Shown here: positions 1-10,846 of the stretch, one piece after another
Numbering within the stretch: the first letter of the stretch is position 1
Layout: the number at the start of each line of letters is the position of its first letter
Source of the DNA: Zygnema cylindricum
Lineage: Eukaryota > Streptophyta > Zygnematophyceae > Zygnematales > Zygnemataceae
DNA length: 64,000 bases
Direction: 5' to 3'
Assembly (NCBI GenBank): GCA_037447655.1
Contig: JBBHKE010002977.1
Span: forward strand, 1-64,000
Translations under genes and position numbers: made by a program
Notes under the pieces: model-generated
The model's database searches: none
Seen by the model: only the letters and a program-made list of their open reading frames with translations
Told to the model about the DNA's origin: nothing

Positions 1-421
1 AAATAAAGTACAAGTACAGAATGTGACAAAACCTACAGTTTCACGTCATTAGGACGTTTGCAATATGCGGTTTGTTAAAGCACAGTTACATGAAAACGGC
101 TCGTACTAAATCATTATTTGTGATTTTTTTACTTAATAAAGTACAATTTTGCACGGTCAGACACCGACCGTACGCCACACTATTTAAAACGACACTGTAC
201 TAAAGTTATTAACACTCAAGGTGACGTTCCATTAGGTGAAAAGTGGCGTAGTTTACAAAAATCCGCGACTCTCCGTACCAAATTGTATCGCCTGTTTTGT
301 TTTTATACGAAAAAACAATATTACAAAGAATCTTGCCGATACTATCCGAAGATCTTGAATGTTATACTGGCAGTCGGATGTTCATTTGCGAGGAGTTCGC
401 TTCATTTTTCTCTGTAGATGT

Positions 422-446
422 CAACCCACCTCGAGGAGGTGGGTTG
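422..446. repeat. Perfect 11-bp hairpin with GAG triloop
   Basis: CAACCCACCTC at 422-432 is followed by GAG at 433-435 and the exact reverse complement at 436-446. The stem is perfect and GC-rich in AT-rich surroundings. I see no flanking T-run or coding context that would give it a role, so function is unknown. Confidence 0.85.
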
Positions 447-1082
447 GGAGATACAGAAAAAAAAATTCGTGACACGCTGGACAATTAAGCTACGTGTCAT
501 GATGTAAAACCAACGAAAAATCTTAAGATTTGCACACGACACGTTCTTTCCAAAATACAACCGAAAATAAAAACGAAATTTCGTAACATTCTTTTGTCAC
601 GCTATTTTCAGTAACTTTTGTTCGTCACACTATTTCTCTCAATGGACTTTCGTTATGTTAGAAAACAGAAACCCTAAAAAATGAGTTGGCGTACACACTG
701 GCGTATGCAAAAAGTATAAAAGTTATGTCGTATGATGATTTCGTACGCAGATACATGGCACGCAAAAGAAGATTTGAAGTTAAGTTTGTCGGTGCTTAAA
801 ATCTGAAAGATATTCACTATTGGATCGTAGCTTGCGTGGCGTCAGTCAATTTAGAACACGTGGTTTACAGAGTCTACGTTATGGAACATTGACTCAATCG
901 ACCCGATCTGTAGAGTTAGCAGTACGATTACAGAAACGTATGATAGAACTTCACCCTCATTCAAAAAGTACCTTAAATAACGTAAAGAATAATTCAAAGT
1001 AATGTACTCTATTTATAATGATAGAGTAAAAATTTGGGGTGACGGAATTAGCTTACATAACTCTAATTACGACTGGCGGTGT

Positions 1083-1555
1083 AGTGTTGTGTATCAGTAG
1101 CCATTTGCCGATAACCAGTATGCCCATTTTTTGGCTTATCGATAATCGATATACCGAAGAGATATATCGCTACCGGTATTATCGCGATGAAAGACCGATA
1201 TTATTGATTTTTTATCGTGACAACACTAGTTCCATAATTATCGGCGATAGCTGTACGGTTCATGCCGTTCAGCTGTACAGTAAATTCCGCAGTACTAAAC
1301 TTACGTTTTGCCATTAGACAGAGTACGTAACATGAGCATGTTGTCATACGTGGCATGCCACGCTATGTATAGTGAAAAGTATCATGCACTATACTATAAA
1401 ATGCTATTTTATAGCGTACTATATTTTTTTCCACTTATCACCGTTAAGGAATTTGTTGGTCTCGGAGCAACAAATCGAGACCCTATACCGTTCGATAATC
1501 GATAACAATCGGTATCGTTCCTATCGCGATAATTTTTGACTTGATACACAACACT
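1083..1555. repeat. Foldback/MITE-like inverted-repeat segment
   Basis: A 14-nt exact inverted repeat, AGTGTTGTGTATCA at 1083-1096 and its complement at 1542-1555, bounds about 470 bp. The interior is dense in further palindromes: CGTGGCATGCCACG at 1349-1362, a 9-bp stem with a 3-nt loop at 1394-1414, and many CGATA/TATCG pairs. No transposase is visible. The layout fits a non-autonomous foldback or MITE-type element, but I could not find a clear target duplication outside the 14-nt arms, so a chance cluster of palindromes is possible. Confidence 0.4.
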
Positions 1556-2504
1556 AATAAAAACCACAGTACAATGAACGTAATCTTGATACTTTGATGT
1601 ACTTTAGTTTTGGCGTCTTTTCTACTCAACGTGGCGTTTTAGGGTGGAGCTCCATCAAATGAAAAGCGAGGTTGTTTAGTGGAAAACGCACATTTTTGTA
1701 CCAAGCCGTATTGCTTATTTTTATGTATAAAATATGATTACTCAAGATTAGAAAAGTCTTTATTGCAAAAATTGCGATGGCAAAACCATCTGAGTACGAA
1801 AAATGGAGAAAACTGAAAAAAACATTTGGAGACTACAAGAGTCACAGGAAAGTAATCTACCCCTTAAAACTAAAACGAAAGAAAGCAATACTAACAAGAG
1901 CAAAGAACCAAAACAAAACAACAACAGACTTAGACCGCCAAGAAAATGAAATAACCCATATTAGACTACCCCTAAACACACTAAGGTCCACAACCACGTA
2001 GATCATGGATGTGAACCGGGTCCCTTGGCGGAAGGTCCGGAAGACCCCGCCGGTCTTCAGCTAGTGTGCTACATCAAAGGAGAGCCGCAACTTGCGCCTG
2101 TTGAAGTGCAATTAAGATACGTTGTCTGTAGAATACAACCAAAAGACTCCGTGTAGGACTCCTTGGACCCCGAGATTCAACCGTTTGTCACGCACAGTGG
2201 CTAAAGAAGTTGTCGAAAGACTTGTCCAAAGATCAAAAATCTCCACTGCAAATTGGACGAATTGGTCCGATGGGTCTCGGTGAGCGTAGTCTCTTTCTTT
2301 TGTAGCCGCTGAGTCCCGTGTTGATATTTGAGTATTTTCTAGGTCTTTATAGAAAAAGAGCAAAGGTAGTCTGTCCCTGACTCCCTTCTCCAAGCCCCCA
2401 CACATGTTGTAGTCACTGAAGGCTTGATAGGGAGCTATAGCCATGGCTGCCTAAGCTCACTAGAGAAGACATGGGGTGGATTAGATAGATTTACCAAAAG
2501 TTAC

Positions 2505-2580
2505 TTGACGGACCCAGGAATTGATCCTGGTACATGCCGTCCGTAAATACATTAGCCGTTAGCTCTAACCGTTAAGTCTA
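2505..2580 (-). other. Antisense tRNA-like segment in E1 LTR
   Basis: On the minus strand, CCAGG (complement of 2526-2530), a 7-nt loop ATCAATT and CCTGG (complement of 2514-2518) form a 5-bp stem like a tRNA T-arm. GGATCAATTCC resembles Pol III box B (GGTTCGANTCC). About 40 nt upstream, TTAACGGTTAGAGC resembles a tRNA D-arm and box A. A full cloverleaf is not evident. It is repeated in the 3' LTR at about 5628-5703. It could be a tRNA-derived relic or an antisense Pol III promoter. Confidence 0.45.
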
Positions 2581-2959
2581 AGACACATATTACGATATGT
2601 AGGGTTTGATAAATATATAAATTGTCACATGTAGATTAATTCGTCTAACGACGAATAAATACTTAGTGCATAGATACAGTTTGATTTAGTACGAAGTACG
2701 ATATGGGGACAGAATGGATATCGCGCATTTGTTTTGATAGGGAAACAAATAACGCGTGTCGAATTTCAGCGGCTAGGATTATAGCCAGTTTTGATGGGAC
2801 GGCCGCGATAGGCGCCGCGATCACTGAAAACGTACTTTTGGCGTTTTACAGTCTTTGCCACGTCAGATGACACGTGGCGTGATAACATTGGATTACGGGA
2901 ATTCCAAAGATTACAGGAACTACTCCTGATTTGACACGTGTCGACATTTTGGCCATGTC

Positions 2960-3121
2960 GTACAATGGCCGTACAAAAAGTACACCGACACCTGTACTTT
3001 TCAGTACGACGCAGTAATTTGATAGGTGACGTACTTCAATAGATAGAGTTTTAGAGGGGGAATAGGACTTAGAAAATTTTGGGTAGATAGCTGTTTCTTT
3101 GAGAGAGCACCTTGTATAAAT
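2960..3121 (+). promoter_or_regulatory. E1 LTR promoter: GTAC cluster and TATA box
   Basis: Six GTAC tetramers lie within 75 bp (starting at 2960, 2971, 2980, 2994, 3004 and 3031). They include an inverted repeat, AAAAGTACA at 2976-2984 and TGTACTTTT at 2993-3001. A TATAAAT box follows at 3115-3121, so transcription probably starts near 3145-3150. GTAC is the core bound by plant SBP-box factors. Binding here is inference. The same arrangement recurs in the LTRs of E2, E4 and E5. Confidence 0.5.
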
Positions 3122-3471
3122 GGCTAACTTTGGGCAACCATAACTATCAATTTACTTGACAATTTTCAGTGTTTTATTTTACTGTGGACTCAAGAGAATC
3201 CAGGCTACACAGGGGTGTAGTCGGTCAAAGTTTTTGTCTGCCAGGGTGGCGGTATTTTTAAGGGAAAGTCAAAGTGGGTGAATGTGTCCAAATCTCATAT
3301 TCTAACTTTGCTTCTGTGGTGAAACTGAGCACATAGAAAGTGGTATTTCACAAGGGTGAATCTATATTGGGGTTCTGACTGTCAAGGGGACAGTCATTTG
3401 GGTTTATATCAACTTGGAGTCGGCACTATCTAGATTAGCTTCTTTTGGATCTGCATACTCTGAGGGCCAAT

Positions 3472-5377
3472 AGAGGTCTCTCAGTTTCAGGTTATGGGCC
3501 CACCATCTAGGGTGCCTATGATCGTTGGCTTAGACTTCACTTATTGGGATTTTCCAATGGAGTGATTGCTTTTCGAGAAGCACTTATGGGGAATTGTTTC
3601 GGGACAAGTGAGATGTCCGCCACCTGGCTTTGGAGGAGCATACTATGAAGAATCATCTTGGGCTGCCCAGAGTATCAACCGGAGTTCAAATGCAACGGAA
3701 GGTGAAGGGAAAAACCTTTACGTGGATGGGGAAATAGGGGAGAAGGAAAAATGGACACTTATGGTGAGGGGAGCTAGGCTCTCAGCTATGGTACCACTTG
3801 TAGGGATTAAAACTGAAGAAAATGACAGAAAAATATGGGAATACAAAAACACTATAGCAAAACATCTGATATCTAGATATGTCTAAGTCCATAGCTATCA
3901 CTCTTTTAAGTCTAACGAAGTCTTCACAGATATGGGAAGCACTAAGTCAGATTTATAAGAGTGAGACTATTCAGAGGCAGCAATTAGTAAAACAAAAAAT
4001 AGATGCCTATGTTTATAAAGGCGGCAACATGATAGAATTTTGCAATGATATTGCTGCGCTATATGTTGAGCTTGCTGGTGCGGGATATGTAGAATCTGAG
4101 GAGAGGAAGATGATTACACTACTTATGAAACTCCCAGATGAGTACGAAAACATCATTTGTCGTATGCAGGCAATGGATGGCTCCTTGTGGACTTGGAGCT
4201 TTACCATGGGGATAATTCTTGTGAGGGAAAGCACTTTGGAGCCGCGTAGGGGAAGTGACAAGGTGAATGGCATTTACAGCTGGTGGTGATTGGCGGAAGC
4301 ATGATGAGAGGAATGGTGGTGATTGGCGGAAGCGTGATGAGAGGAACGGTGGTGACGAGCCGAAGCGTGATGAAGGGAAAAAAAGACAAAGGTAAACCTT
4401 ATTGGAACTTTGGTGGAAAGAGAGGGAGAGGAAAAGAAAGTGGAGCTTTGAAAAAGGGGGTTTGCTTCTTTTGTAGGGAACCGGGTCATTATATGAAGGA
4501 ATGTCCTTGTTTGGAAAAACTTAGAAGTTGGAATGTGGATGAGGAGGAAGAAAGGGAAAAGGAGAAATAGGATGAAGATTTTTTAGAGCTTCTCCGGATT
4601 AGTAGTATGGGGAAGAGAGAAAAGCACACAAAAATTCCACGAAAGCAACAGTGTGCTTTTAGAGGTATAAGGGAAGTAAAGAGAGAGGAGGTACTTGAGG
4701 ATGTCGAGGAGTGTAGAGTGTATGACTTAGAAATGAGAAAGTCAGATCTAGGATCGATAAGTGAAAACGGGAAAGATAAAATTAATGAGAATAATTTCAT
4801 AGATAATAGGGAAACAAAAAACTGGTAAGAAAGGGAGACTTCAACGGATTTCGAGGATAGGGGAGAAGAGAAATATTTGATTAAAGGTTTAGGGGAGAAG
4901 ATAAATTTATTGGGAAATAAATTAGAAAGTGACGGTGGAAAGAATTCCATGGGAGAGAGTGAGGGAAGTTCAGAAAATGGGGTAATTATCATGGATAAAA
5001 ATATGAGTACGAAAGATGTAGATCTTATGAGGAACTTAGTGGGGACTAGTGTTTTTTGGGAAAATTTGGGGGTGAATGGATTTGACATCACTACTTGGTG
5101 TGATGTCGCTTGTGAAGATGTGCCTGTAAAAGGGTTATCATCCGGGTATGTGTTGCAGGTTGGGGATGGGGCTGACTGTTGGAAATGCAAAAGGGAAAGT
5201 AGATTCTTGTTGGATGAAAAAGGGAGGAGGTGGATAAAATCTTTGATCAGATTTATGATAAGTGGGGTGCTAAATGAAATGTGTGATGCAATTACTATTT
5301 CAGTTCATCTAATACATTGTTTTAAACACGAGAGTATTTTTCTTAAGTTTTACAAAAGGAAAAGAAAAATGACATAG
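3472..5377 (+). pseudogene. gag: E1 gag-type ORF with RNase H remnant, broken
   Basis: This matches the intact E5 protein along most of its length but is interrupted. The LTR start codon is ATA, a TGA falls after about 30 codons (near 3562), and frames change near 3880, 4285, 4570 and 4830. Recognisable parts in order are the capsid-like gag region (about 3500-4260), a CCHC knuckle (C-FF-C-REPG-H-YMKE-C, about 4464-4505), a long Lys/Glu-rich linker, and a terminal stretch resembling the start of copia RNase H (SGYVLQVGDGADCW, about 5138-5180) without its catalytic residues. A 33-bp unit rich in Arg and Asp codons is repeated three times at 4288-4386. Intact Gag would assemble the virus-like particle. 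This copy cannot encode it. Confidence 0.85.
3490..3505 (+). other. E1 primer-binding site, half initiator tRNA-Met
   Basis: GGTTATGGGCCCACCA starts immediately after the LTR. From memory of plant initiator tRNA-Met, it is complementary for 16 nt to the anticodon arm, not to the 3' CCA end. The primer would be a 5' half-tRNA of about 39 nt, as described for Drosophila copia. The site also codes gag residues V-M-G-P. Confidence 0.8.
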
Positions 5378-5440
5378 GGGAAAGAATGTTTGTTTATTTG
5401 TTTGTAAGAGTTGAAATAGTAGACTAGAAAATAAAGGGAG

Positions 5441-6611
5441 TGTTGATATTTGAGTATTTTCTAGGTCTTTATAGAAAAAGAGCAAAGGCAGTCTGTCCCT
5501 GACTCCCTTCTCCAAGCCCCCACACTTGTTGTAGTCACTGAAGGCTTGATAGGGAGCTAGAGCTATGGCTGCCTAAGCTCACTAGAGAAGACATGGGGTG
5601 GATTAGATAGATTTACCAAAAGTTACTTGACGGACCCAAGAATTGATCCTGGTACATGCCGTCCGTAAATACATTAGCCGTTAGCTCTAACCGTTAAGTC
5701 TAAGACACATATTACGATATGTAGGGTTTGATAAATATATAAATTGTCACATGTAGATTAATTCGTCTAACGACGAATAAATACTTAGTGCATTGATACA
5801 GTTTGATTTAGTACAAAGTACGATATGGGGACAAAACGGATACCGCGCATTTGTTTCGAAAGCGAAACAAATACCGCGCGTCAAATTTCAGCGGCTAGGA
5901 TTATATCCGGTTTTGATGGGACGGCCGCGATAGGTGCCGCGATCACGAAAAACTTACTTTCGGAGTTTTACGATCTTTGCCACGTCAAATGACACTTGGC
6001 GTAATAACATTGGATTACGGGAATTCCATAGATTACAAAAACTAATCCTGATTTGACACGTGTCGACATTTTGGCCATGTTGTACAATGGTCGTACAGGA
6101 AGTACACCGACACTTGTACTTTTCTGTAAGACACAGTAATTTGATTGGTGACGTACTTCAGTAAATAGAGTTTTAGAGGGGGAATAGGACTTAGAAAATT
6201 TTGGGTAGATAGCTGTCTCTTTGAGAGAGCACCTTGTATAAATGGCTAATTTTGGCCACCCATAACTATCAATTTACTTGACAATTTTCAATGTTTTATT
6301 TTGCTGTGGACTCAAGAGAGTCCAGGCTACACACGGGTGTAGTCGGTCAAAGTTTTTGTCTGCCAGGGTGGCGGTATTTCTAAGGGAAAGTCAAAGTGGG
6401 TGAATGTGTCCAAATCTCATATTCGAACTTTGCATTCTGTCGTGAAACTGAGCACACATAAAATGTTATTTCACAAGGGTGAATCTATATTGGGGTTCTG
6501 ACTGTCAAGGGGTAAGTCATTTGGGTTTTTATCAACTAAGAGTAGGCACTATCTATATTAGCTCTTTTGGATCTGCATACTCTGAGGGCCAATGGAGGTC
6601 TTAGAGTTTCA
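5441..6611 (+). repeat. E1 3' LTR
   Basis: 1171 bp, preceded by the polypurine tract ATAAAGGGAG at 5431-5440 and followed by the target duplication TCCCG. It keeps an ATG at 6592-6594 that would start gag, so transcription from this LTR could translate a short chimeric peptide into the flank. It has its own GTAC cluster near 6080-6155, antisense tRNA-like segment and TATAAAT near 6237. Confidence 0.92.
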
Positions 6612-6655
6612 TCCCGAGCCGCCACACCTGAATGCAAAGCCGCGCAAGATGAAAT
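6612..6655. other. Short flank right of E1
   Basis: This holds the right copy of the E1 target duplication (6612-6616) and about 40 bp of GC-richer sequence with no recognisable feature. It is the continuation of the sequence left of 2318. Confidence 0.6.
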
Positions 6656-7133
6656 TGTTGAAATTATTAGTTTTATATGGTATTTCCTAGGTCTAAATTT
6701 GGTACAAATTGAAAAGTGAAAAAGGCGGGCAGCCTTCCTCCACCTCCTCTCTCTACCCACCATATTTGTCGTAGTCACTAAGGGATAGAGAGGGTGGGCT
6801 GAGCCATGGCTGTCCTAGCTTAAGCAAGCAAGGCTAAAGAATGACTTATGTCACTCTCAACAAAAGGTTGAGTTCGGCAAGACTCAAACCTCTGACTAGT
6901 AGCTCTTACTAGTCTGTTGTAGAAGTCCGTTAGGATACATTAGGTTTGATAATAATATAAACACTCTTCAAACCATTATTCCAATTAACGGATGACGAAG
7001 AGAGGAACATAAAACGAATGTTATATAGTGCGAACATTATCTCGCACAAAAACAAATGAATCAAACATTTGTTTTGACTGAGGACATTTAATGTTGGATT
7101 TAAATCCGACGCCGTATATCACTGCGTATATCA
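6656..7133 (+). repeat. Truncated LTR fragment of an E4-like family
   Basis: It starts TGTTGAAATTATTAG and continues with ATTTCCTAGGTCTAAA, GTCGTAGTCACTA and GAGCCATGGCTGTCC, all in the same order as in the E4 LTR (19718 onward). It breaks off where the minus-strand E2 polypurine tract (complement CCTTATTTTCTAG, 7134 onward) begins. An antisense tRNA-like box B (GGTTTGAGTC on the minus strand) lies near 6890. The fragment stands where E2's own 3' LTR should be, so the junction is a rearrangement. Confidence 0.65.
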
Positions 7134-7142
7134 CCTTATTTT

Positions 7143-7603
7143 CTAGTCTATCTTTTGCTTCAGTCCACACTTCTCTATACAAAATATTAATTTAGGAGAA
7201 AGAACCCGTTTAGTCATCATATCTGCTACCATCTCACCATCTGGTCTATATTCCAATCTAATGATTTTATTCTCAACTTTCTCCCTGACAAAGCTCAAAC
7301 GAATATCCATGTGTTTTGCTTTAAAATGATGCTTAGGGTTTGCTGCAATTGCAATCGCAGCTTGATTATCACAAAATATCTTTTGTACTCCATTCTTCGT
7401 GTATCCCAATTCTTGAAGCAAAGATTTCACCCACATTAATTCTTTCACAGCAAAACAAGAGGCCATATACTCAGCCTCCATGGTGGACTGAGCAATCACC
7501 TTTTGTTGTTTACTGCTCCAACAACAAGCCCCATTCCCAACATACAACACATATCCAGAAATACACCTCCCAATCGGAGCATCGCCATAACTGGCATCAC
7601 TCC
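7143..7603 (-). pseudogene. pol: E2 RNase H, C-terminal part
   Basis: On the minus strand this reads the copia RNase H C-terminus: GACCWSSKQQKV, the STMEAEYMA motif with the conserved Glu, the FCDNQAAIAIA motif with the conserved Asp, KHMDIRLSFVREK, and stop after KQKID. The reading frame is open from the insertion point of E3 to the stop. The N-terminal part, with the first catalytic Asp, lies across the E3 insertion at 13506 onward. RNase H removes the RNA strand during reverse transcription. It ends just before the purine tract. Confidence 0.9.
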
Positions 7604-8382
7604 TGTTGTCTTTTTGGAAAGCTTTCAGTCTCAGAGCAGCGCAACTGCTTTATAGACAGAGCAGCGCAGCTGCTATACAACATAGCATCGCCGCTGCTTT
7701 ACAACAGAGCAGCACAGCTGCTATACAACAGCGCTGCTGCTATACAGCAGAGCAGCGCAGCAGCGGAGTAGCGTAGCAGCGAAGCTGCAACACAAACAGG
7801 TTTAGGCAACCATGATTATATTTGGTATGGTCTGTACGGACAACGCAACGTCTGATATTCTTAATGTGATTCTGTACAGGATAGAGCAAATGCGATAGAT
7901 ACGATTCTAGTCAAACTTAGTGGGAACTCAGTGGTAACTTAGTGGGGAACTCAGTGGTAGCTTAGTTATAGCTCAGTGGTAGCTTAGTGGTAGCTTGACT
8001 GATCAGTGGTAGCTTAGTGTTTTGACCTACCTCTCAAGTACACTATTGTTGCCAGTTCAACACAAGTATAAGACTTAGGACTCGGAACATATTATGTATC
8101 CAGACTTCCAAGTAGTAAAACTGCAAACAGTTTTTGGGAAACTTCTGAGTATTTTATCTTGAGTGTTGTCAGGTCAATTGTGCTATAACTTTGGGAGTTA
8201 TCATTGTTTATTCTACTCTATATTCTGATAGAGTTTTGTTAGGTTTGGATGCTTGTATAAGAATTGGTGAGAACTTAAAAACATCTGTTTGGTAGGATTC
8301 TTGATAGCTTCTGAGAGTGTATCATGTCTACTTCTACTACTACTGCTGCTCCTCCACCTGCACCGATGGTTGTAGAACAACA
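7604..8382 (+). repeat. E3 5' LTR
   Basis: 779 bp, TGTTGTC...ACAACA. U3 holds degenerate copies of a GCAGCGCAGCTGC-rich unit (7649-7765) and 10-12 bp repeats of the type AGTGGTAGCTT (about 7920-8020). The imperfect palindrome GTCTGTACGGAC lies near 7832-7843. The last 59 nt code the gag start (ATG at 8324). Confidence 0.92.
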
Positions 8383-9763
8383 GGTTATGGGCCTGTCATC
8401 AAGAATTCCTATGTTTTCCGGGGATAAGTATGTTTACTGGGCGGATATGGTGGAAACACATTTTGAAAATGTCAATTCTTTGGATATATTGGATGGTTCG
8501 CTGGATGAATCTGATCCGTCATGGTCTAAGAAAAATACGCAAGCTCGTTCTATTCTGAAATTTTGTATATCTGAGGACTTAGCTATGTCTCGGATAAAGA
8601 TGAAAAAAGCAATTGATATCTGGAAATCTCTTAAAAGTGATTATGAAAAGGCCAATGTCCAAGAAGAACTTCTATTGGCTGGAAAAATTTGGGACTATAA
8701 GTACACTGGCGGTACAATGGCTGAATATTCTAACAAATTTTGTATCCTTGTAGATGCACATGCTTGTGCAGGTGGGGTGTTTCCTCCTTTCCAACAGGCG
8801 GCACTGCTCATGAGGGGTCTCCCTCGTAGTATGAAAGGAGCATCTAACATGCTCAAACAAAAAGATAAAGCTAGCTGGACTTTACAGTTAGCCATCAATA
8901 TTTTACTAGAGGAGGAAGCTACATCTAATATTCTCAATAATGAGCAAGTAGAGGCTTTTAATTCAGACTTTGAGAGAAAAGGACAGTTTAATCAGCAAAG
9001 GAATCAATTTAATCAATTCAGACAGTTTAATCAAGGTGGAAATAGACAATCAAACAATGCACGCTTTTATTGTAGTGAGAGAGGTCATGGATACAAATTT
9101 TGTTCTAAGCTTAAAAAAGCTAACGATATAGGTTTATACAGGCCGGGATGGCAACAAAGCTCGTTTTACAAAGGCTTCACGGGGCCTACACCTCGTGGAA
9201 ATGCACTATTTTCGGCTTCTTCGTCGCTCCAAGACGAGACTTTGACGGTTTCTACGGAGGACGATACGGATCTATTCGCTATGGCGGCTGCAATGGAGGG
9301 CGCGAAGGACCCCGTATCGATAATGGATACGGGTGCGTCAGCCCACATGTGCTGGAACAAGGCCATCTTCAAAAATCTGACAGCAACGCCGGAGAAAAAT
9401 ATTTATTATGCTTGTGGAATGAGTGTCCAAACTCGTGGTGTGGGTGATGTGTCCTTACTAGTTGATGTAGAGGGAAAGGCAATTGAAAGGACTCTTCACA
9501 ATGTCTTATTTGTTCCTGACTTTAAGAAAAATCTGTTTTCTACGTCGTTGGTAGAGAGCAAAGGCTTTGAGGTTAATTTGAAAAATGGTCGGCAAGTTGT
9601 TAGCAAAAATGGCAAGGTTGCGGTTACAGGTACTAGAGATAGTAGCAAGATGTATCGCATAGATATGGCTAATACAAAGGAGAATGATGTTTTGTACTCC
9701 GGTGTTTTGCCCTCAGATGAGTTGTGGCATAAAAGATTAGGCCATGTAAATTATGATAGTTAG
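8324..9763 (+). pseudogene. gag-pol: E3 gag, protease and pre-integrase, truncated by TAG
   Basis: A 479-codon frame starts at an ATG inside the LTR. Residues 1-20 are a Thr/Ala/Pro-rich leader. Capsid-like gag (UBN2/copia-gag type) runs about 25-215 and a Gln/Asn-rich stretch 218-245. A zinc knuckle at 247-260 has lost its first Cys to Arg (R-FY-C-SERG-H-GYKF-C). The protease active site DTGASAH is at 335-341, and the pre-integrase HKRLGH motif is near the end. The frame stops at TAG (9761-9763) where the relative E9 has Leu. Gag would form the particle and protease would cleave the polyprotein. The broken knuckle and the stop suggest an inactive copy. Confidence 0.9.
8383..8393 (+). other. 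E3 primer-binding site, half initiator tRNA-Met
   Basis: GGTTATGGGCC directly after the LTR is complementary for 11 nt to the anticodon arm of initiator tRNA-Met, then diverges (TGTC in place of CACC). It lies in frame within gag and codes V-M-G. Confidence 0.7.
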
Positions 9764-9769
9764 CGGAAA

Positions 9770-10846
9770 ATGGTCATTGTTGGAAAAATAGAGGGTGTAT
9801 CCATCACAGATGGGCTGGTGAAAACTTGCAATGGTTGCGGTTTAGGCAAAATCCACAGATTGCCATTTCCTAAGGAGTCTGAACATCGGTCAACGAAACT
9901 TTTACAACAAATTCATTCGGATGTCTTTGGTCCGTCAAAGGTTCCATCTGCCGGGGGATGAAATATATGGTCACTTTCACAGATGATTTCTCCAGGTTTA
10001 CAAAAGTTTACTTCATGAAGGAGAAGAGTGAAGTGTTTGGTCACTTGAAACACTATAAAGCATGGGTTGAAAAACTTCATAATTCCTCTATTTTGCAGCT
10101 CAGAACGGACAATGGTGGTGAATATACCATCAAAAGAATTTGAAACCTTTTTACTTGAGGAAGGCATTAGTCATCTATTGACTCTTCCATATTCACCGGA
10201 ACAAAATGGGGTGTCGGAAAGACTGAATAGAACTCTCACGGAAAGCTCTAGGTCTATGCTAGCAGATAAAAATGTGGATCCGAAATTCTGGGCTGAGGCT
10301 CTAAATTGTGCAGTTTATATTAAAAATAGGATAGGATCAAGATCAGTAGAAACTACTCCTTACGAGATCTGGACAGGTAACAAACCAGATGTTAGCCATT
10401 TCAAGGTCTTTGGGAGTCAATGCTTTATTTTGGATACGTCTACAAATAGATGGAAAATGGAACCGAAGGGATTACCGGGTATTCTGTTAGGATATGATGA
10501 TCACTCAAAAGGTTATAGAGTCTTGGTGTTTGAAAGGCAGAAGATAGTTGTAGCTCGAAACATCATTGTTAAGGATGAATTAGACTCAATAGATTTATTT
10601 CAAATGAGAGAGCAGCAAAAGATACAAAAAATACAGGAGTATGTCATCTTAGATTGCATGCAGGAAATTGTCCCGCAGATTCCACAAACTCCGGTAATGA
10701 CTCCGGAGTCAGACTCTCTCCAAGTTCCTCACCAACTTCGGGTCCAGACGGACCAACAACAGTCAATACACACGGATCGCAACCAGCGCAATCAGGACCA
10801 CACAGATCGCAACCAGCGCAATCAGCAAGACACGGATCGCAACTAG
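9770..10846 (+). pseudogene. pol: E3 integrase, frameshifted
   Basis: The zinc-binding end (CNGCGLGKIH) is followed by the first catalytic Asp in IHSDVFGP, then a one-base deletion near 9958 where E9 has an extra A. The second Asp in LRTDNGGEY and the Glu in EQNGVSERLNR occur in different frames, because another shift falls near 10120-10140. So the D,D,E residues are all present but cannot be read as one chain. The C-terminal part runs to about 10650 (FGSQCF, GILLGYDDHSKGYRV). Integrase would join element cDNA to the target and make the 5-bp duplication seen here. Confidence 0.88.

Larger units (their letters stand above)
1..2318. other. Unassigned AT-rich DNA left of E1
   Basis: I recognise no gene here. 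The reading frames are short and lack familiar motifs. The longest Lys-rich one (1777-2001, 74 codons) resembles no family I know and has low-complexity composition. The stretch holds several inverted repeats, listed separately. The last 200 bases (about 2000-2318) are less AT-rich and may be degraded transposon sequence. They should continue at 6617 once E1 is removed, because the E1 target duplication TCCCG lies at 2314-2318 and 6612-6616. Confidence 0.5.
2319..3489 (+). repeat. E1 5' LTR
   Basis: Begins TGTTGATATTTGAG and ends AGTTTCA directly before the primer site. It is 1171 bp, equal to the 3' LTR at 5441-6611, with scattered substitutions. It contains an antisense tRNA-like segment (about 2505-2580), a GTAC cluster (2960-3034) and a TATA box (3115-3121). 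The gag leader at its 3' end has lost its start codon: ATA at 3472-3474, where the 3' LTR keeps ATG at 6592-6594. Confidence 0.92.
2319..6611 (+). mobile_element. E1: gag-only copia-type LTR retrotransposon
   Basis: Two LTRs of equal length (1171 bp each: 2319-3489 and 5441-6611) flank 1951 bp of internal DNA. A perfect 5-bp target duplication, TCCCG, lies at 2314-2318 and 6612-6616, so both ends are certain. The internal region starts with a half-tRNA-Met primer site and ends with a purine tract, ATAAAGGGAG, before the 3' LTR. It codes for gag, a charged linker and a degenerate RNase H remnant. Protease, integrase and reverse transcriptase are missing. The organisation is the same as in E5, so E1 is an older, frameshifted member of the same non-autonomous family. 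It would need pol proteins from a relative such as E2 or E4. Confidence 0.93.

Noticed and set aside
1777-2001. 74-codon Lys-rich frame
   Set aside because: No recognisable motif, low-complexity AAA/AAC codons, no conserved neighbour. I could not support it as a gene.
8041-8320. Splice-site-like stretches before E3 gag suggesting an intron
   Set aside because: Both LTRs carry the same sequence, and gag starts inside the LTR without need for splicing.
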